Counted from the stretch's first letter, positions 11,597-25,252 are shown. The stretch is DNA of 64,000 nucleotides from Pseudomonas yamanorum (GCF_900105735.1 NZ_LT629793.1:1550001-1614000), one strand, 5' to 3'. The notes: generated from the letters alone by a model not told the origin. Program-made: numbers and translations.

Positions 11597-12739
11597 TCAG
11601 ATTGCCTGCGCGCCCAATGCCGCCACGATGTTAGACAAGGCCGCAGAGTCGCCGCTGATTCGCACCTTCAAACCCTCAATCTCGCGCCGCGGCGGGTAGA
11701 GCTTGCGCAGTTGGTCAAACGCCTTGCGCTGCTCGTCCACGGTGCCTACCAGGCTGCGGCGAAAATCCGCGTCATCACGGCGCGGGTCGTAAACGCCACG
11801 GCATAGGGCCGCCAGCGCCCAGGCCGGGTCGGTATTGGCGTTGAGGGTAACTTCGGCCAACCACGGTTCCGGCAGCAAGTCGCTGAGTTGAATGATCGCC
11901 TCCTGGCCAAGATACCGGCACAGCGCCTGGTAGATCTGCGCCGTACCGCGCTGCCTGCCGTCCAGGCTGTAGCCGGCGATATGCGGGGTGGCCAACACAC
12001 ACAAGTCGGCCAGGTCGACGTCCACCTGGGGCTCGCCTTCCCACACATCCAGCACGGCCTGCAGGTCTTCGCGTTCCAGCAGCACCTCCTTGAGGGCGGC
12101 GTTGTCCACCACCGGGCCACGGCTGGCGTTGATCAGCCAGGCGCCGGGCTTGAGCTGGTTGAGGCGCTCGCGGTCGAACAAGTGCCAGGTGGAACCGTTG
12201 CCGGATTTGTTCAGCGGCGTGTGCAGGCTGATCACATCGCATTGCTCGACAATCTGCTCCAGGCTGACGTAATCACCGTCCTCGGCGATTTGCCGGGGCG
12301 GGTCGCACACCAGCACCTTCCAGCCCAACGCCTTGAGCACCTTGACCAGACGCCCGCCGACTTCACCGGCACCCACCACGCCATAGGTGCGTTGGGCCAG
12401 GTCGGCGCCTTCGATTTCGGCCAGAGTCAGCAGGCTGCCCAGCACATAGTCGACCACGCCACGGGCGTTGCAGCCGGGGGCACTGGACCACTGGATGCCG
12501 GCGCGCTGGAAGTAATCAAGGTCGAGGTGGTCGGTGCCGATAGTGCAGGTGCCGACAAACCGCACGGGTGTGCCTTCGAGCAAAGCCCGGTTGACGTTGG
12601 TCACCGAACGCACCAGCAGCACATCGGCCTGTTCGATCGTCGCGCGGTCGATGGACCGGCCTGGAACCCGGCGAATCTCGCCAAGTCCTTCGAAGAATGC
12701 ATCGAGCAGCGGGATATTTTCGTCGGCAACAATCAGCAT
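11597..12739 (-). CDS. pdxB: 4-phosphoerythronate dehydrogenase
   Basis: 380 aa, the usual length, from the ATG at 12739. It oxidises 4-phosphoerythronate in the DXP-dependent pyridoxal phosphate pathway. It is a D-2-hydroxyacid dehydrogenase: NAD-binding [14 protein letters not shown], catalytic Arg in [10 protein letters not shown], the Asp/Glu region [10 protein letters not shown] and the histidine in [12 protein letters not shown]. The C-terminal extension (residues about 290-380, ending in VAALGAQAI) is the PdxB-specific dimerisation domain. The gene stands alone. Any start upstream of 12739 would run antisense into norM. Confidence 0.97.
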   Translation of the reverse strand: MLIVADENIPLLDAFFEGLGEIRRVPGRSIDRATIEQADVLLVRSVTNVNRALLEGTPVRFVGTCTIGTDHLDLDYFQRAGIQWSSAPGCNARGVVDYVLGSLLTLAEIEGADLAQRTYGVVGAGEVGGRLVKVLKALGWKVLVCDPPRQIAEDGDYVSLEQIVEQCDVISLHTPLNKSGNGSTWHLFDRERLNQLKPGAWLINASRGPVVDNAALKEVLLEREDLQAVLDVWEGEPQVDVDLADLCVLATPHIAGYSLDGRQRGTAQIYQALCRYLGQEAIIQLSDLLPEPWLAEVTLNANTDPAWALAALCRGVYDPRRDDADFRRSLVGTVDEQRKAFDQLRKLYPPRREIEGLKVRISGDSAALSNIVAALGAQAI

Positions 12740-12781
12740 GGCAGGCTCCTTTCGCGGATCAGCAGTGTACAGCGGTTTTCC

Positions 12782-12813
12782 TTGTGGTGAGGGAGCAAGC
12801 TCCCTCGCCACAA
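12782..12813. repeat. single REP-like palindrome
   Basis: TTGTGG-TGAGGGAGC and GCTCCCTCGCCACAA form an almost perfect inverted repeat; the same GCGAGGGAGC core recurs at 38306-38347 and 45050-45073. Confidence 0.8.
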
Positions 12814-12928
12814 AAAGCAACACTTGCGCTGGGCTGTGTTTACAAATCCACAACACAGGTTTTTTCCTGACCAACACGTCAAGGCGTAGAATGCGCCGTC
12901 CTGCGCTCCCCCTATCGGACATCCGTAC

Positions 12929-14317
12929 GTGAACACTGCCACAACCACCACCGCCCTCTCCCGCCCCGCCCGCGTCAGCCTTGAAGTGCGCAATCTGCTG
13001 GCCCTGGCCCTGCCGATCATGATCGGGCAACTGGCGACCACCGCCATGGGCTTTGTCGATGCCGTGATGGCCGGGCGTGTCAGCTCCCGGGACCTGGCGG
13101 CGGTCGCCCTGGGCAACTCCATCTGGATCCCGGTGTACCTGCTGATGACCGGCACGCTGCTGGCCACCACACCGAAAGTTGCCCAACGCTTTGGCGCCGG
13201 CACCCACGGTGAAATCGGCCCGCTGGTGCGCCAGTCGATGTGGCTGGCGTTGGTGGTGGGAATTACCGCGCTGCTGTTGCTGATCAGCGCCGAACCGATC
13301 CTGCACCTGATGAAGGTCGATCCCGAACTGATCAAGCCGTGCATGGGCTACCTGCACGGCATCGCCTCGGGCATGCCGGCCATTGCGCTGTATTACGTGT
13401 TGCGCTGCTTCAGCGACGGCCTGGGCCGAACGCGGCCGAGCATGGTCATGGGCCTGTGCGGGCTGGCGCTGAATATTCCGCTGAACTATGTGTTCATCTA
13501 CGGCCACTTCGGCGTGCCGGCCATGGGCGGCATCGGTTGTGGCTGGGCCACGGCGATCGTGATGTGGGTGATGATGCTCGGCCTGGCCGCCTGGACCCGC
13601 TGGGCGCCGGTGTATCAGAGCAGCGAGCTGTTCAAGCGCTTTGACTGGCCGCAATGGTCGGTGATCAAGCGCGTGCTGAGCATTGGTTTGCCCATCGGGA
13701 TTGCGGTGTTTGCCGAGTCGAGCATCTTCGCGGTGATCGCGCTGCTGATCGGCAGCCTCGGCGCCACGGTGGTGGCCGGGCACCAGATTGCGCTGAACTT
13801 CAGCTCGCTGGTGTTCATGATTCCGTATTCCCTGAGCATGGCGGTCACCGTGCGCGTCGGCCAGGCCCTCGGCCGCGGCGAACCCCGTGAAGCGCGCTTC
13901 GCGGCAGGTGTCGGCATGGGCACGGCGCTGGTGTATGCCTGCCTGTCCTGCAGCCTGATGCTGTTGTTTCGGGAACAGATCGCCACCATCTACACCCAGG
14001 ATCCGCTGGTGATCCAGGTGGCGGCGATGCTGATTGTGTTTGCGGCGCTGTTTCAGTTCTCGGACGCGATCCAGGTCACGGCCGCCGGCGCGTTGCGCGG
14101 TTACCAGGACACACGGGTGACCATGGTGCTGACGCTGTTTGCGTATTGGGGCGTGGGCTTGCCGGTGGGCTACGCGCTGGGGCTGACCGAGTGGCTGGGC
14201 CAGGCGCGCGGCCCGAGCGGCTTGTGGCAGGGGCTGATCGTGGGCCTGAGCTGTGCGGCGGCGATGCTGGTGATCCGCCTGGTGCGCAGTGCACGCAAGC
14301 GGATTCGCCGGGCCTAA
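12929..14317 (+). CDS. norM: MATE-family multidrug/Na+ efflux transporter (NorM type)
   Basis: 462 aa with a GTG start at 12929, the only in-frame start that gives a full-length protein; the ribosome site is weak (GGAC). Twelve hydrophobic helices fill the protein, with the two MatE halves beginning at [19 protein letters not shown] and at [21 protein letters not shown] pumps export cationic drugs and dyes in exchange for Na+ or H+. Monocistronic; its stop codon overlaps the convergent tusA stop by 4 nt, and no terminator is seen between them. Confidence 0.93.
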   Translation: MNTATTTTALSRPARVSLEVRNLLALALPIMIGQLATTAMGFVDAVMAGRVSSRDLAAVALGNSIWIPVYLLMTGTLLATTPKVAQRFGAGTHGEIGPLVRQSMWLALVVGITALLLLISAEPILHLMKVDPELIKPCMGYLHGIASGMPAIALYYVLRCFSDGLGRTRPSMVMGLCGLALNIPLNYVFIYGHFGVPAMGGIGCGWATAIVMWVMMLGLAAWTRWAPVYQSSELFKRFDWPQWSVIKRVLSIGLPIGIAVFAESSIFAVIALLIGSLGATVVAGHQIALNFSSLVFMIPYSLSMAVTVRVGQALGRGEPREARFAAGVGMGTALVYACLSCSLMLLFREQIATIYTQDPLVIQVAAMLIVFAALFQFSDAIQVTAAGALRGYQDTRVTMVLTLFAYWGVGLPVGYALGLTEWLGQARGPSGLWQGLIVGLSCAAAMLVIRLVRSARKRIRRA

Positions 14318-14565
14318 GCGGACTTCTTGCGGATCCAGTACAGGTAGGTGCCCGCCTGTTCCTGCTGGCCCACCAGTTCATGGTCGAGAAACACGCAGAA
14401 CTTGGGAATATCGCGACGGGTCGACGGATCGGTCGCGATCACCTTGAGCAAGCCGCCGGGCGCCAGGTCACGGATGTGCTGGTGCAGCATCATCACCGGC
14501 TCGGGGCAGTTGAGGCCGGTGGCGTCCAGGGTGCCATCGACCGGGGTGTCAAAAATGTCGCTCAT
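14314..14565 (-). CDS. tusA: sulfur carrier protein TusA
   Basis: 83 aa from the second of two adjacent ATGs (14565), 6 nt after AGGAG; the first ATG (14568) would leave only 3 nt. The SirA/TusA fold signature is clear: [20 protein letters not shown], with the persulfide-carrying cysteine in the CPxP motif (Cys at about residue 20). TusA accepts sulfur from IscS for tRNA 2-thiouridylation and molybdenum cofactor sulfur supply. It follows rlmM's 3' neighbourhood on the same strand and may be co-transcribed behind rlmM. Confidence 0.95.
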   Translation of the reverse strand: MSDIFDTPVDGTLDATGLNCPEPVMMLHQHIRDLAPGGLLKVIATDPSTRRDIPKFCVFLDHELVGQQEQAGTYLYWIRKKSA

Positions 14566-14592
14566 CATTCACTCCTGAAACAGGCCGCCAGT

Positions 14593-15666
14593 TTACCGGG
14601 CCTTTGGCTTCTTCACATCCAACCGGCGCAAATGGCAGGTCACTTCTTCACGGTCGTGGTACAGCTGCTTACAGCCAATCTCCACTCGAATACCCCGTTC
14701 CTTGAAGCCTTCCGCGATGCGTTCAAGCAAGCGCTTCACTTCGGCATAACGCTGCTTCATCGGCAACTTCAGGTTGACCACCGCCTCGCGGCAATGTCCC
14801 TCGCCAATCCAGGTTTCCAGCAGGGCCGCGTTACGCGCCGGTTTCTCGACGATGTCGCAGACCATCCAGTCCACCGGCTGCTTGGGGGTGTAGATGAAGC
14901 CGTCGGCCATCAAGTGCTGCACCAGGCCGGTGTCCATCAGGCTTTCGGCCATCGGGCCGTTGTCGATAGCGGTCACCAGCATGCCACGGTTGACCAGTTG
15001 CCAGGTCCAGCCGCCAGGCGCTGCGCCGAGGTCGACGCCGGTCATGTCGCTGTGCAGACGCTCGTCCCACTGATCACGGGGGATGAAGTGGTGCCAGGCC
15101 TCCTCCAGCTTCAGGGTCGAGCGGCTTGGCGCGTCCCGCGGGAATTTCAGGCGGGGGATGCCCATCGGCCACATGGCCGAGTTGTTCGACTCGGCCAGGC
15201 CCATGAACACTTCGCGGCCACTCTTGAAGGTCAGCAACAGGCGCGGCTTGCTGGCGTCTTCCACCAGCTTGCCGGCGGCCATCAACGCTTTGCGCAGGTG
15301 CACTTCGAATTTCTTGCAGAAGTTCGACAGCTCCTTGCCATCGTTGGTGTCGACCATCTCCAGCCACAGGCTGCCGCACACCGGGAAATCCCGCAGGTGC
15401 GCCAGGATCACGCTGATGCGGTCGGTTTCCGGCAAATCGATGAACACCCCGCGCGCCCACTGCCTTGGGAAGATCAGCTCGGCAAAGCGTTGGCCGCGCA
15501 TCAGGCGCTGGGCGCCGTCTTCTTCGGTGCAGACAAATTCGGCGCAGGCGCTGCCGGTCTTGGCCTTGGCGTAGCCTGAAACGTTCAGGCGAGCGGCGTG
15601 TTCCGCGATCTCGGAACAGACTTCGCCTTCAAAACCCGGGCGGCAGTGCATAAAAAGGGTGTTCAT
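14593..15666 (-). CDS. rlmM: 23S rRNA (cytidine-2498-2'-O)-methyltransferase
   Basis: 357 aa from the ATG at 15666 with AGGAGA upstream. An N-terminal THUMP-like part is followed by a Rossmann methyltransferase domain: SAM motif GVDLGAAPGGWTWQL (about residue 215), VDWMVCDIVEKPARN and the K-x-P type tail NLKLPMKQRYAEV, which carry the K-D-K-E 2'-O-methylation tetrad. RlmM acts on 23S rRNA before 50S assembly is complete. tusA starts 28 nt after its stop, on the same strand; acnA is divergent. Confidence 0.96.
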   Translation of the reverse strand: MNTLFMHCRPGFEGEVCSEIAEHAARLNVSGYAKAKTGSACAEFVCTEEDGAQRLMRGQRFAELIFPRQWARGVFIDLPETDRISVILAHLRDFPVCGSLWLEMVDTNDGKELSNFCKKFEVHLRKALMAAGKLVEDASKPRLLLTFKSGREVFMGLAESNNSAMWPMGIPRLKFPRDAPSRSTLKLEEAWHHFIPRDQWDERLHSDMTGVDLGAAPGGWTWQLVNRGMLVTAIDNGPMAESLMDTGLVQHLMADGFIYTPKQPVDWMVCDIVEKPARNAALLETWIGEGHCREAVVNLKLPMKQRYAEVKRLLERIAEGFKERGIRVEIGCKQLYHDREEVTCHLRRLDVKKPKAR

Positions 15667-15744
15667 CAACTCTCCTGGATCACGGGCTTGCTATAGCGCA
15701 ATGCCTGTCATGAAAACGCGCGCATGATAGCCGAGTTCGGAACC

Positions 15745-15773
15745 TTGGACTTATTGATAGAGTCCAGTAATTA
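15745..15773 (+). promoter_or_regulatory. acnA promoter with embedded operator-like dyad
   Basis: TTGGAC (15745-15750), a 17-bp spacer and TAATTA (15768-15773) make a good sigma-70 promoter. TGGACT (15746-15751) and AGTCCA (15761-15766) form a perfect 6-bp inverted repeat with a 9-bp spacer that covers the -35 box, as a repressor site would. A further hairpin, GGTCCG/CGGACC (15823-15842), lies in the leader just before the AAGGAG. Confidence 0.6.
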
Positions 15774-15857
15774 GCCAGCTACTTAAAACAGGGCTAATTT
15801 GTAAGCTCTGTTCGTCCCGTCAGGTCCGTAGCCGTGCGGACCATAAGGAGTCATGTA

Positions 15858-18599
<2,742 letters not shown>

Positions 18600-18615
18600 C
18601 TGACACGCGCTACAC

Positions 18616-18643
18616 AAAACACCGCCTTCCCAGGCGGTGTTTT
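18616..18643 (+). terminator. acnA terminator
   Basis: AAAACACCGCCT (18616-18627), loop TCCC, AGGCGGTGTTTT (18632-18643), 17 nt after the stop codon. Confidence 0.93.
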
Positions 18644-18710
18644 CATTTTTACCGTCGGTGACGCTCGTTATACTGCCGCCCTCAGATTTCGATAGTCACA
18701 AGGATTCCCC

Positions 18711-19502
18711 ATGCTTGCTCTGCCATGGCTGTACCTGGCGCTTCTTTCCATCGGCTATGTACTCGCCTTGAGCTACGGGCAATTGGGCTTGATGGCGGCG
18801 TTGTCCGTCGCCATGTTGCTGCTGGCCGGGTTTGCCGTGCGCCAGCAGCGAAATCCATGGGTGCGCTATCTCGGCCACGGCCTGTTTATCGTGCTGGCGC
18901 TGGGGCTGGCGATGCATTGGCTGCCGGGCTTCTACAACGGTCGCGGGATCGCCCCGCAGCGCTTTACTGACGATGCCGTGCCGTTTTCGATGTACTTGAA
19001 CCAGGACAAGCCGCTGATCGGCTTCTGGCTGCTGCTGGCCTGCCCGTGGATTGTTGCGCGCCGGTCATTGCGCCTGTCGATCTATGCCACGGCGCTGGCA
19101 TTGACCCTGACGGCGATTGCCGCACTGGGCGGTGCTGCGTTGCTGGGGGTTATCAGTTGGGCGCCGAAGTGGCCGGAACAGGCATGGCTGTGGGTGCTGA
19201 ATAACCTGCTGCTGGTGACTCTCGTGGAGGAAGCGCTGTTTCGCGGTTACATCCAGGGCGGGCTGAGCCGGCGCTTCAAGCAGTTGCCCTATGGTGAAAA
19301 CCTCGCGCTGTTACTGGCAGCGCTTTTGTTCGGCCTGGTCCACCTGGGCGCAGGCTGGCAGTGGACCCTGCTGGCAACCATCGCCGGCCTGGGATACGGC
19401 CTGGCGTATCGCTTTGGCGGGTTGGGCGCGGCGATCGTCACGCACTTCGGCTTGAACCTGCTGCATTTCGGGTTGTTTACCTATCCGATGCTGGCGGGCT
19501 GA
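18711..19502 (+). CDS. CPBP-family intramembrane glutamic endopeptidase
   Basis: 263 aa, with about eight hydrophobic segments. The C-terminal CPBP (Abi/CAAX-like) motifs are present in order: EEALFRGYIQGGL (EExxxR), ALLFGLVHLG (FxxxH) and THFGLNLLH (HxxxN), which make the membrane-embedded active site. Substrates of bacterial members are mostly unknown; some cleave peptides or act in bacteriocin immunity. A TATACT-like -10 lies at 18669-18674. Stands alone between acnA and aer. Confidence 0.9.
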   Translation: MLALPWLYLALLSIGYVLALSYGQLGLMAALSVAMLLLAGFAVRQQRNPWVRYLGHGLFIVLALGLAMHWLPGFYNGRGIAPQRFTDDAVPFSMYLNQDKPLIGFWLLLACPWIVARRSLRLSIYATALALTLTAIAALGGAALLGVISWAPKWPEQAWLWVLNNLLLVTLVEEALFRGYIQGGLSRRFKQLPYGENLALLLAALLFGLVHLGAGWQWTLLATIAGLGYGLAYRFGGLGAAIVTHFGLNLLHFGLFTYPMLAG

Positions 19503-19586
19503 GGCTGAGCCGATTGTTGCAAAAATAAGTTAAATAAAACCCCGCAGCGGCCGACAACCCATCAAAGCCTTGCGGATTGAACAATC

Positions 19587-21152
19587 ATGCGTAATAACCA
19601 ACCCGTTACCCAGCGCGAACGTACCTTCCCCGCTCAGCAACGGTTGATCTCCACCACCGATGCCAAAGGCGTGATCACCTACTGCAACGACGCCTTTGTC
19701 GAGATCAGTGGGTTTTCCCATGACGAACTGTTGCGTGCCCCGCACAACCTGGTTCGTCATCCGGATGTTCCGGCGGCAGTGTTCGCACACATGTGGTCGA
19801 CGCTCAAACAAGGCTTGCCATGGATGGGCATCGTCAAGAACCGCTGCAAGAGCGGTGATCACTATTGGGTCAACGCCTATGTGACACCGGTCTTCGACGG
19901 CAATCAGGTGATCGGCTACGAGTCGGTTCGGGTCAAGCCCACCGCCGAGCAGATTCGCCGTGCCGAGGCGCTTTACCAGCGCATCAACCAGGGCAAGCCG
20001 GCCATCCCGCGCCGCGACAAGTGGCTGCCGGTGTTGCAGGACTGGCTGCCGTTTATCCTGGTCAGCCAGTTGAGCTTTCTGATTGGCGTCTGGCTCAATT
20101 CCCACTGGGGCTTTGCCTTGGCCGCCGCGCTGTCGGTACCGCTGGGCCTGCTGGGCCTGAGCTGGCAACAGCGCGGGCTCAAGCGTTTGCTGCGCCTGGC
20201 CGAGCAGACCACGTCCGACCCGCTGATTGCGCAGATGTACACCGACAGCCGCGGCGCCCAGGCACGCCTGGAGATGTCGATCCTCAGCCAGGAAGCGCGC
20301 CTGAAGACGTGTCTTACCCGTTTGCAGGACACGGCTGAACACCTCAACTCCCAGGCGGCACAGTCCAATACCCTGGCGCATAACAGCTCCAGCGGTCTTG
20401 AACGCCAACGTGTGGAAACCGAACAGGTGGCCACTGCGGTCAACCAGATGGCCGCGACGACCCAGGAAGTCGCCAGCCACGTGCAACGCACCGCCGATGC
20501 CACCCAGGAAGCCAATCGCCTGACCGGCCGTGGCCGTGATATCGCCGGCGAAACCCGCGAGGCGATTCAGCGCCTGTCGGTAGCGGTCGGGGAAACCGGT
20601 GTGACCGTGACCCAACTGGCCAAGGACAGCGATGAGATCGGCGGCGTGGTGGATGTGATCAAAGGCATCGCCGACCAGACCAACCTGCTGGCGCTGAACG
20701 CGGCCATCGAAGCGGCCCGTGCCGGCGAGATGGGCCGGGGCTTCGCAGTGGTGGCCGACGAAGTGCGGCAACTGGCCCAGCGTACCAGCGAGTCCACCGG
20801 GCAGATTCACGCGCTGATCGCCAAGCTGCAACAGACCGCCAACGCCGCCGTACAGACCATGGACGCCGGGCATCGCCAGGCGGAGGAAGGTGTGGCGCGG
20901 GTGATGGAGGCGGACCAGGCGCTGATCGGGATCAGTGAAGCGGTAGCGCATATCACTGACATGACGGCGCAGATTGCGGCGGCGACCGAAGAGCAAAGCT
21001 CGGTGGCTGAAGAGATCAGCCGTAATATCAGCACCATTGCGTTGCTGGCGGATCAGACTTCGGAACAGGCGTTGAACTCGGCGCAGTTGAGTGAAGAGCT
21101 GACGCATACCGCCAATACCCAGTACTCGCTGGTAGAACGCTTTAACCGGTAA
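19587..21152 (+). CDS. aer: Aer-type PAS chemoreceptor (aerotaxis)
   Basis: 521 aa. The N-terminal PAS domain (about 10-120; [17 protein letters not shown], then the FAD-PAS pattern [17 protein letters not shown]) is that of the redox-sensing Aer family. A hydrophobic hairpin follows at about 150-195, with no periplasmic ligand domain. The signalling hairpin carries the highly conserved tip [19 protein letters not shown]. Aer reads electron-transport status through FAD and drives movement to favourable oxygen. Its place before the two cbb3 oxidase operons fits this. A second 521-aa receptor with the same layout is at 46794-48359. Confidence 0.93.
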   Translation: MRNNQPVTQRERTFPAQQRLISTTDAKGVITYCNDAFVEISGFSHDELLRAPHNLVRHPDVPAAVFAHMWSTLKQGLPWMGIVKNRCKSGDHYWVNAYVTPVFDGNQVIGYESVRVKPTAEQIRRAEALYQRINQGKPAIPRRDKWLPVLQDWLPFILVSQLSFLIGVWLNSHWGFALAAALSVPLGLLGLSWQQRGLKRLLRLAEQTTSDPLIAQMYTDSRGAQARLEMSILSQEARLKTCLTRLQDTAEHLNSQAAQSNTLAHNSSSGLERQRVETEQVATAVNQMAATTQEVASHVQRTADATQEANRLTGRGRDIAGETREAIQRLSVAVGETGVTVTQLAKDSDEIGGVVDVIKGIADQTNLLALNAAIEAARAGEMGRGFAVVADEVRQLAQRTSESTGQIHALIAKLQQTANAAVQTMDAGHRQAEEGVARVMEADQALIGISEAVAHITDMTAQIAAATEEQSSVAEEISRNISTIALLADQTSEQALNSAQLSEELTHTANTQYSLVERFNR

Positions 21153-21159
21153 ATCGCTA

Positions 21160-21232
21160 TCGCAGGCAAGCCAGCTCCCACATTTGACTGTGTTCACACA
21201 TCAAAATGTGGGAGCTGGCTTGCCTGCGATGA
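21160..21232. repeat. REP doublet downstream of aer
   Basis: ATCGCAGGCAAGCCAGCTCCCACA and its inverse TGTGGGAGCTGGCTTGCCTGCGAT flank a 24-bp spacer. The same subtype occurs at 39611-39717. Confidence 0.9.
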
Positions 21233-21236
21233 GGCC

Positions 21237-21929
21237 CTAAAGGCCAGCAAGAAAGCTTGAGACCTTCACCGCCGCAGCCTCCAGATGCTGCTCATGACTA
21301 AACCCCGAAGCCTTCAACGGCTTCAAATCATGATCCCCCGCTACCCGCCACATCACCTCGATACTCGGCGACAACACATACCCTTCCACCGCCGCCCGAT
21401 TGCCCAGCGCATCCCGCTCGCCCTGCACAATCAACGTCGGCGTCTTCAGCCCGGCCAGATGCTCGGTTCGGGGTTTCTCCGGCTTGCCCACCGCATAAAA
21501 CGGATAACCCAGGCACACCAGCGCATCCGCGCCCAATTCATCCGCCAGTAAACTGGCCATCCGCCCGCCCATGGACTTGCCGCCAACCGCCAGTTTCCCA
21601 GCGACATGACGTCGCACCTCGGCATACACCTCACGCCAGCATTCCAGCAGTTTCGGGGCAGGATTGGGTGGGCGTTTACCGCCGTCCACACGGCGCTGGG
21701 CCATGTACGGAAACTCGAAGCGCAACACGTTCACGCCATGCCCGGCAAGGCGTGCAGCCATGTCGTTCATGAAGCCCGAGTCCATCGGCGCACCCGCGCC
21801 GTGGGCCAGGATCAACGTCGCGGGCGTACGCGCGATAGACCCTGTGGCGACATCCCACAACCAGCCGCGTTCCCGCACACACTGCGCCCATTGATCCCCG
21901 TCAATACTGGCCTTGTGCTCTTTGCCCAT
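21237..21929 (-). CDS. alpha/beta hydrolase, dienelactone-hydrolase-like (KANL3/Tex30 type)
   Basis: 230 aa from the ATG at 21929 ([12 protein letters not shown]), with GAGG upstream; longer same-frame starts run into the ccoN1 region. Short single-domain fold: [16 protein letters not shown] carries the oxyanion-hole region, [11 protein letters not shown] holds the nucleophile serine, GERDALGNR the acid and [14 protein letters not shown] the histidine. Such hydrolases are common next to energy genes but no substrate is known. Divergent from ccoN1, with about 80 bp between. Confidence 0.88.
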   Translation of the reverse strand: MGKEHKASIDGDQWAQCVRERGWLWDVATGSIARTPATLILAHGAGAPMDSGFMNDMAARLAGHGVNVLRFEFPYMAQRRVDGGKRPPNPAPKLLECWREVYAEVRRHVAGKLAVGGKSMGGRMASLLADELGADALVCLGYPFYAVGKPEKPRTEHLAGLKTPTLIVQGERDALGNRAAVEGYVLSPSIEVMWRVAGDHDLKPLKASGFSHEQHLEAAAVKVSSFLAGL

Positions 21930-22008
21930 GCTTGCCTCGCTTTTTAGTCTGCCTATAACTCCAGCCCAAGTGCCGCATTTGCTTGGGTTGAACCGTGGAT
22001 GGGGAACC

Positions 22009-23433
22009 ATGAACACTACTTTAAGTACCGCCTATAACTACAAGGTGGTCCGCCAATTCGCCATTATGACGGTGGTGTGGGGCATCGTCGGCATGGGGCT
22101 CGGGGTTTTTCTCGCTGCCCAGTTGGTATGGCCCGAACTCAACTTCAATTTGCCCTGGACCAGTTTCGGCCGTTTGCGCCCGCTGCACACCAACGCGGTG
22201 ATCTTTGCCTTCGGCGGTTGCGCGCTGTTTGCCAGCTCTTTCTACTCGGTGCAACGCACCTGCCAGACCCAGCTGTTCGCGCCCAAACTCGCGCAGTTCT
22301 GCTTCTGGGGCTGGCAGTTGGTGATTGTGCTGGCCGCGATCAGCTTGCCGCTGGGCTACACCACCTCCAAGGAATACGCCGAGCTGGAATGGCCGATCGC
22401 CATTCTCATCGCCGTGGTCTGGGTGGCCTACGGCGTCGTGTTCTTCGGCACGGTGATGAAGCGCAACACCAAGCATATCTACGTCGGTAACTGGTTCTTC
22501 GGTGCGTTCATCATCACCGTGGCTATCCTGCACATCGTCAACCACGCGTCCCTGCCGGTGAGCTGGACCAAGTCCTACTCGGCCTACGGCGGTGCGACGG
22601 ATGCCATGGTGCAGTGGTGGTACGGGCATAACGCGGTAGGCTTTTTCCTCACCGCAGGCTTCCTTGGGATGATGTACTACTTCGTGCCGAAACAGGCCGA
22701 ACGTCCGGTGTATTCCTATCGCCTGTCCATCGTGCACTTCTGGGCACTGATCACCCTGTACATCTGGGCCGGCCCCCACCACTTGCACTACACCGCGTTG
22801 CCGGACTGGGCACAGTCTCTGGGCATGGTGATGTCGCTGGTGCTGCTGGCACCGAGCTGGGGCGGGATGATCAACGGCATGATGACCTTGTCGGGCGCCT
22901 GGCATAAGTTGCGCAGCGACCCGATCCTGCGCTTCCTTGTCGTGTCTCTCGCGTTCTACGGCATGTCGACCTTCGAAGGGCCGATGATGGCCATCAAGAC
23001 GGTCAACGCCCTCTCCCACTACACCGACTGGACCATCGGCCACGTACATGCCGGCGCCCTCGGTTGGGTAGCGATGATTTCCATCGGCGCGCTGTACCAC
23101 ATGATCCCGAAAATCTTCGGTCGCGAGCAGATGTACAGCCTCGGCCTGATCAACGCGCACTTCTGGCTGGCCACCATCGGCACCGTGCTCTACATCGCTT
23201 CGATGTGGGTCAACGGTATTGCCCAGGGCCTGATGTGGCGTGCGGTCAATGAAGACGGCACCTTGACCTACTCCTTCGTCGAAACCCTGGTGGCCAGCCA
23301 CCCAGGCTTCATCGTGCGGCTGGTGGGTGGGGCGATCTTCCTCAGCGGCATGTTCCTGATGGCTTACAACACGTGGCGCACCGTGCGTTCGGCACAACCC
23401 GCCGAAGTCGCCGCTGCGGCGCAGATGGCCTGA
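22009..23433 (+). CDS. ccoN1: cbb3-type cytochrome c oxidase subunit I, first copy
   Basis: 474 aa from the ATG at 22009, preceded by GGGGAA; upstream in-frame codons overlap the divergent hydrolase. It is the catalytic haem-copper subunit, with 12 membrane helices, a low-spin haem b and the b3-CuB centre. Haem and copper histidines are visible in [37 protein letters not shown] and [12 protein letters not shown]. First gene of ccoN1O1Q1P1. The protein is strikingly similar to the second copy at 25680. No ANR box was seen in the short upstream region. Confidence 0.98.
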
Positions 23434-23443
23434 GGAGTCGATG

Positions 23444-24052
23444 ATGAAACACGAAACCATTGAAAAGAACGTCGGCCTGCTGATGCTGCTGATGGTGCTC
23501 GCCGTGAGTATCGGCGGCCTGACCCAGATTGTGCCGCTGTTCTTCCAGGACGTGACCAACAAGCCGGTGGAAGGCATGAAGCCCTACACCGCGCTGCAAC
23601 TGGAAGGCCGCGACATCTACATCCGCGAAGGTTGCGTACAGTGCCACTCGCAGATGATCCGCCCGTTCCGCGCCGAAACCGAGCGCTACGGCCACTACTC
23701 GGTGGCCGGTGAAAGCGTGTGGGATCACCCCTTCCTATGGGGCTCCAAACGCACCGGGCCGGACCTGGCCCGCGTCGGCGCGCGCTACTCGGACGACTGG
23801 CACCGCGCGCACTTGTACAACCCGCGCAACGTGGTGCCGGAATCGAAGATGCCGGCGTACCCATGGCTGGTCACCGCTCCGGTCGACAGCAGCCACACCG
23901 AGACCAAGCTCAAAGTGATGCGCACCCTCGGCGTGCCGTACACCGACGATGACATCGCCGGCGCCGTGGCCTCCCTCAAGGGCAAGACCGAGATGGACGC
24001 GCTGGTTTCGTACCTGCAAGTGCTCGGCACTGCCATCAAGAGCAAGAGGTGA
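23444..24052 (+). CDS. ccoO1: cbb3 oxidase subunit II (mono-haem cytochrome c), first copy
   Basis: 202 aa from the second of two adjacent ATGs (23444), 6 nt after GAGGAG. One N-terminal membrane anchor (about residues 10-32) is followed by a periplasmic cytochrome domain with a single CxxCH motif, [14 protein letters not shown], and the axial methionine in [11 protein letters not shown]. It passes electrons from CcoP to the haem b of CcoN. The start lies 10 nt after the ccoN1 stop. Confidence 0.97.
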
Positions 24053-24055
24053 GCC

Positions 24056-24262
24056 ATGGGATTTGATTTCGATGCTGGAACCATCCGCGGGCTTGGCACG
24101 CTGGTCGTGGCCATCGCCTTCATCGGCTTGTCGCTGTGGGTGTTCAACTCCCGGCGCAATTCGGAGTTCGCCGAAGCCTGCCTGCTGCCGTTTGCCGATG
24201 AACCGCTACCGCCAACCCCCGACGCTCAAGAAGAGCCTGCAACAAGGAGCAACCGGCCATGA
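24056..24262 (+). CDS. ccoQ1: cbb3 oxidase small subunit CcoQ, first copy
   Basis: 68 aa, one membrane helix (about 12-30, [18 protein letters not shown]), then the conserved [20 protein letters not shown]. CcoQ stabilises the assembled oxidase. It is 3 nt after ccoO1, and its stop overlaps the ccoP1 start (ATGA, 24259-24262), so translation is coupled. Confidence 0.95.
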   Translation: MGFDFDAGTIRGLGTLVVAIAFIGLSLWVFNSRRNSEFAEACLLPFADEPLPPTPDAQEEPATRSNRP

Positions 24263-25206
24263 CTACCTTCTGGAGTACATGGATCTGTGTACTGACCCTC
24301 GGCAGCCTGATCGGGCTGACCTGGCTGTTGATCGGCACCCGCAAGGGCGAGACCAAGGGCAGCGTGGACCAGACCATGGGCCACGCCTTCGACGGGATCG
24401 AGGAATACGATAACCCGCTGCCGCAATGGTGGTTCATGCTGTTCGCCGGCACCCTGGTGTTTGCCGTCGGCTACCTGATCCTCTACCCGGGCCTGGGCAA
24501 CTGGAAGGGCGTGCTGCCGGGCTATGAAGACGGCTGGACCCAGACCAAGGAATGGGACAAGGAGATGGCCAAGGCCGACGCCAAGTTCGGGCCGATCTTC
24601 GCCAAATTCGCAGCCATGCCCGTGGAAGAAGTGGCCAAGGACCCGCAGGCGCTGAAAATGGGCGGTCGCCTGTTTGCCTCCAACTGCGCGGTGTGCCACG
24701 GCTCGGACGCCAAGGGCGCCTACGGTTTCCCGAACCTGGCGGACAACATCTGGCGCTGGGGCGGTTCAGCCGACGCAATCAAGATGACCATCATGAATGG
24801 CCGTCATGCAGCGATGCCGGCCTGGGGTGAAGTGCTGGGTGAAGACGGGGTGAAAAACGTCGCGGCCTATGTGCGCCATGAACTGGCGGGCCTGCCGTTG
24901 CCGGCGGACAGCACCGCTGACGTTGCGGCGGGCCAAGTGGCGTTCAGCACCACCTGTGTCGCCTGCCACGGTCCACAAGGCCATGGTGTGGAAGCCATGG
25001 GTGCGCCGAACCTGACGCAACCCAGCGGCTTTATCTACGGCACCAGCCTGGCACAGTTGCAGCAGACCATTCGCCACGGCCGCCAAGGCCAGATGCCCGC
25101 GCAGGAAGTGCTGCAAGGCAATGACAAGGTGCATTTGCTTGCGGCCTACGTCTACAGCCTGTCCCATAACGCCGATGGCGCAACGCCTGACAGCCAACCC
25201 GAGTAA
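24259..25206 (+). CDS. ccoP1: cbb3 oxidase subunit III (di-haem cytochrome c), first copy
   Basis: 315 aa. The N-terminal part has two hydrophobic segments (residues 5-25 and 52-75) around the conserved [17 protein letters not shown]. Two CxxCH motifs follow, [10 protein letters not shown] and [10 protein letters not shown], with axial-methionine regions [12 protein letters not shown] and [11 protein letters not shown]. It takes electrons from soluble cytochromes. Last gene of the operon, followed by a hairpin terminator. Confidence 0.97.
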   Translation: MTTFWSTWICVLTLGSLIGLTWLLIGTRKGETKGSVDQTMGHAFDGIEEYDNPLPQWWFMLFAGTLVFAVGYLILYPGLGNWKGVLPGYEDGWTQTKEWDKEMAKADAKFGPIFAKFAAMPVEEVAKDPQALKMGGRLFASNCAVCHGSDAKGAYGFPNLADNIWRWGGSADAIKMTIMNGRHAAMPAWGEVLGEDGVKNVAAYVRHELAGLPLPADSTADVAAGQVAFSTTCVACHGPQGHGVEAMGAPNLTQPSGFIYGTSLAQLQQTIRHGRQGQMPAQEVLQGNDKVHLLAAYVYSLSHNADGATPDSQPE

Positions 25207-25219
25207 TCCTGCACTCCCC

Positions 25220-25252
25220 AAAAGCCGCGCCTGCTTCAGGTGCGGCTTTTTT
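25220..25252 (+). terminator. terminator of ccoNOQP-1
   Basis: AAAAGCCGC-G-CCTG / CAGG-T-GCGGCTTTTTT: a 14-bp stem with one G-U pair and loop CTT, starting 14 nt after the stop. Confidence 0.92.

Noticed and set aside
12740..13783. Upstream extension of pdxB on the minus strand
   Set aside because: Antisense to norM; PdxB homologues start at the ATG at 12739.
21930..22008. Search for an ANR box before ccoN1
   Set aside because: No TTGA-N6-TCAA within one mismatch; only a CCCAAG/CTTGGG hairpin is present.
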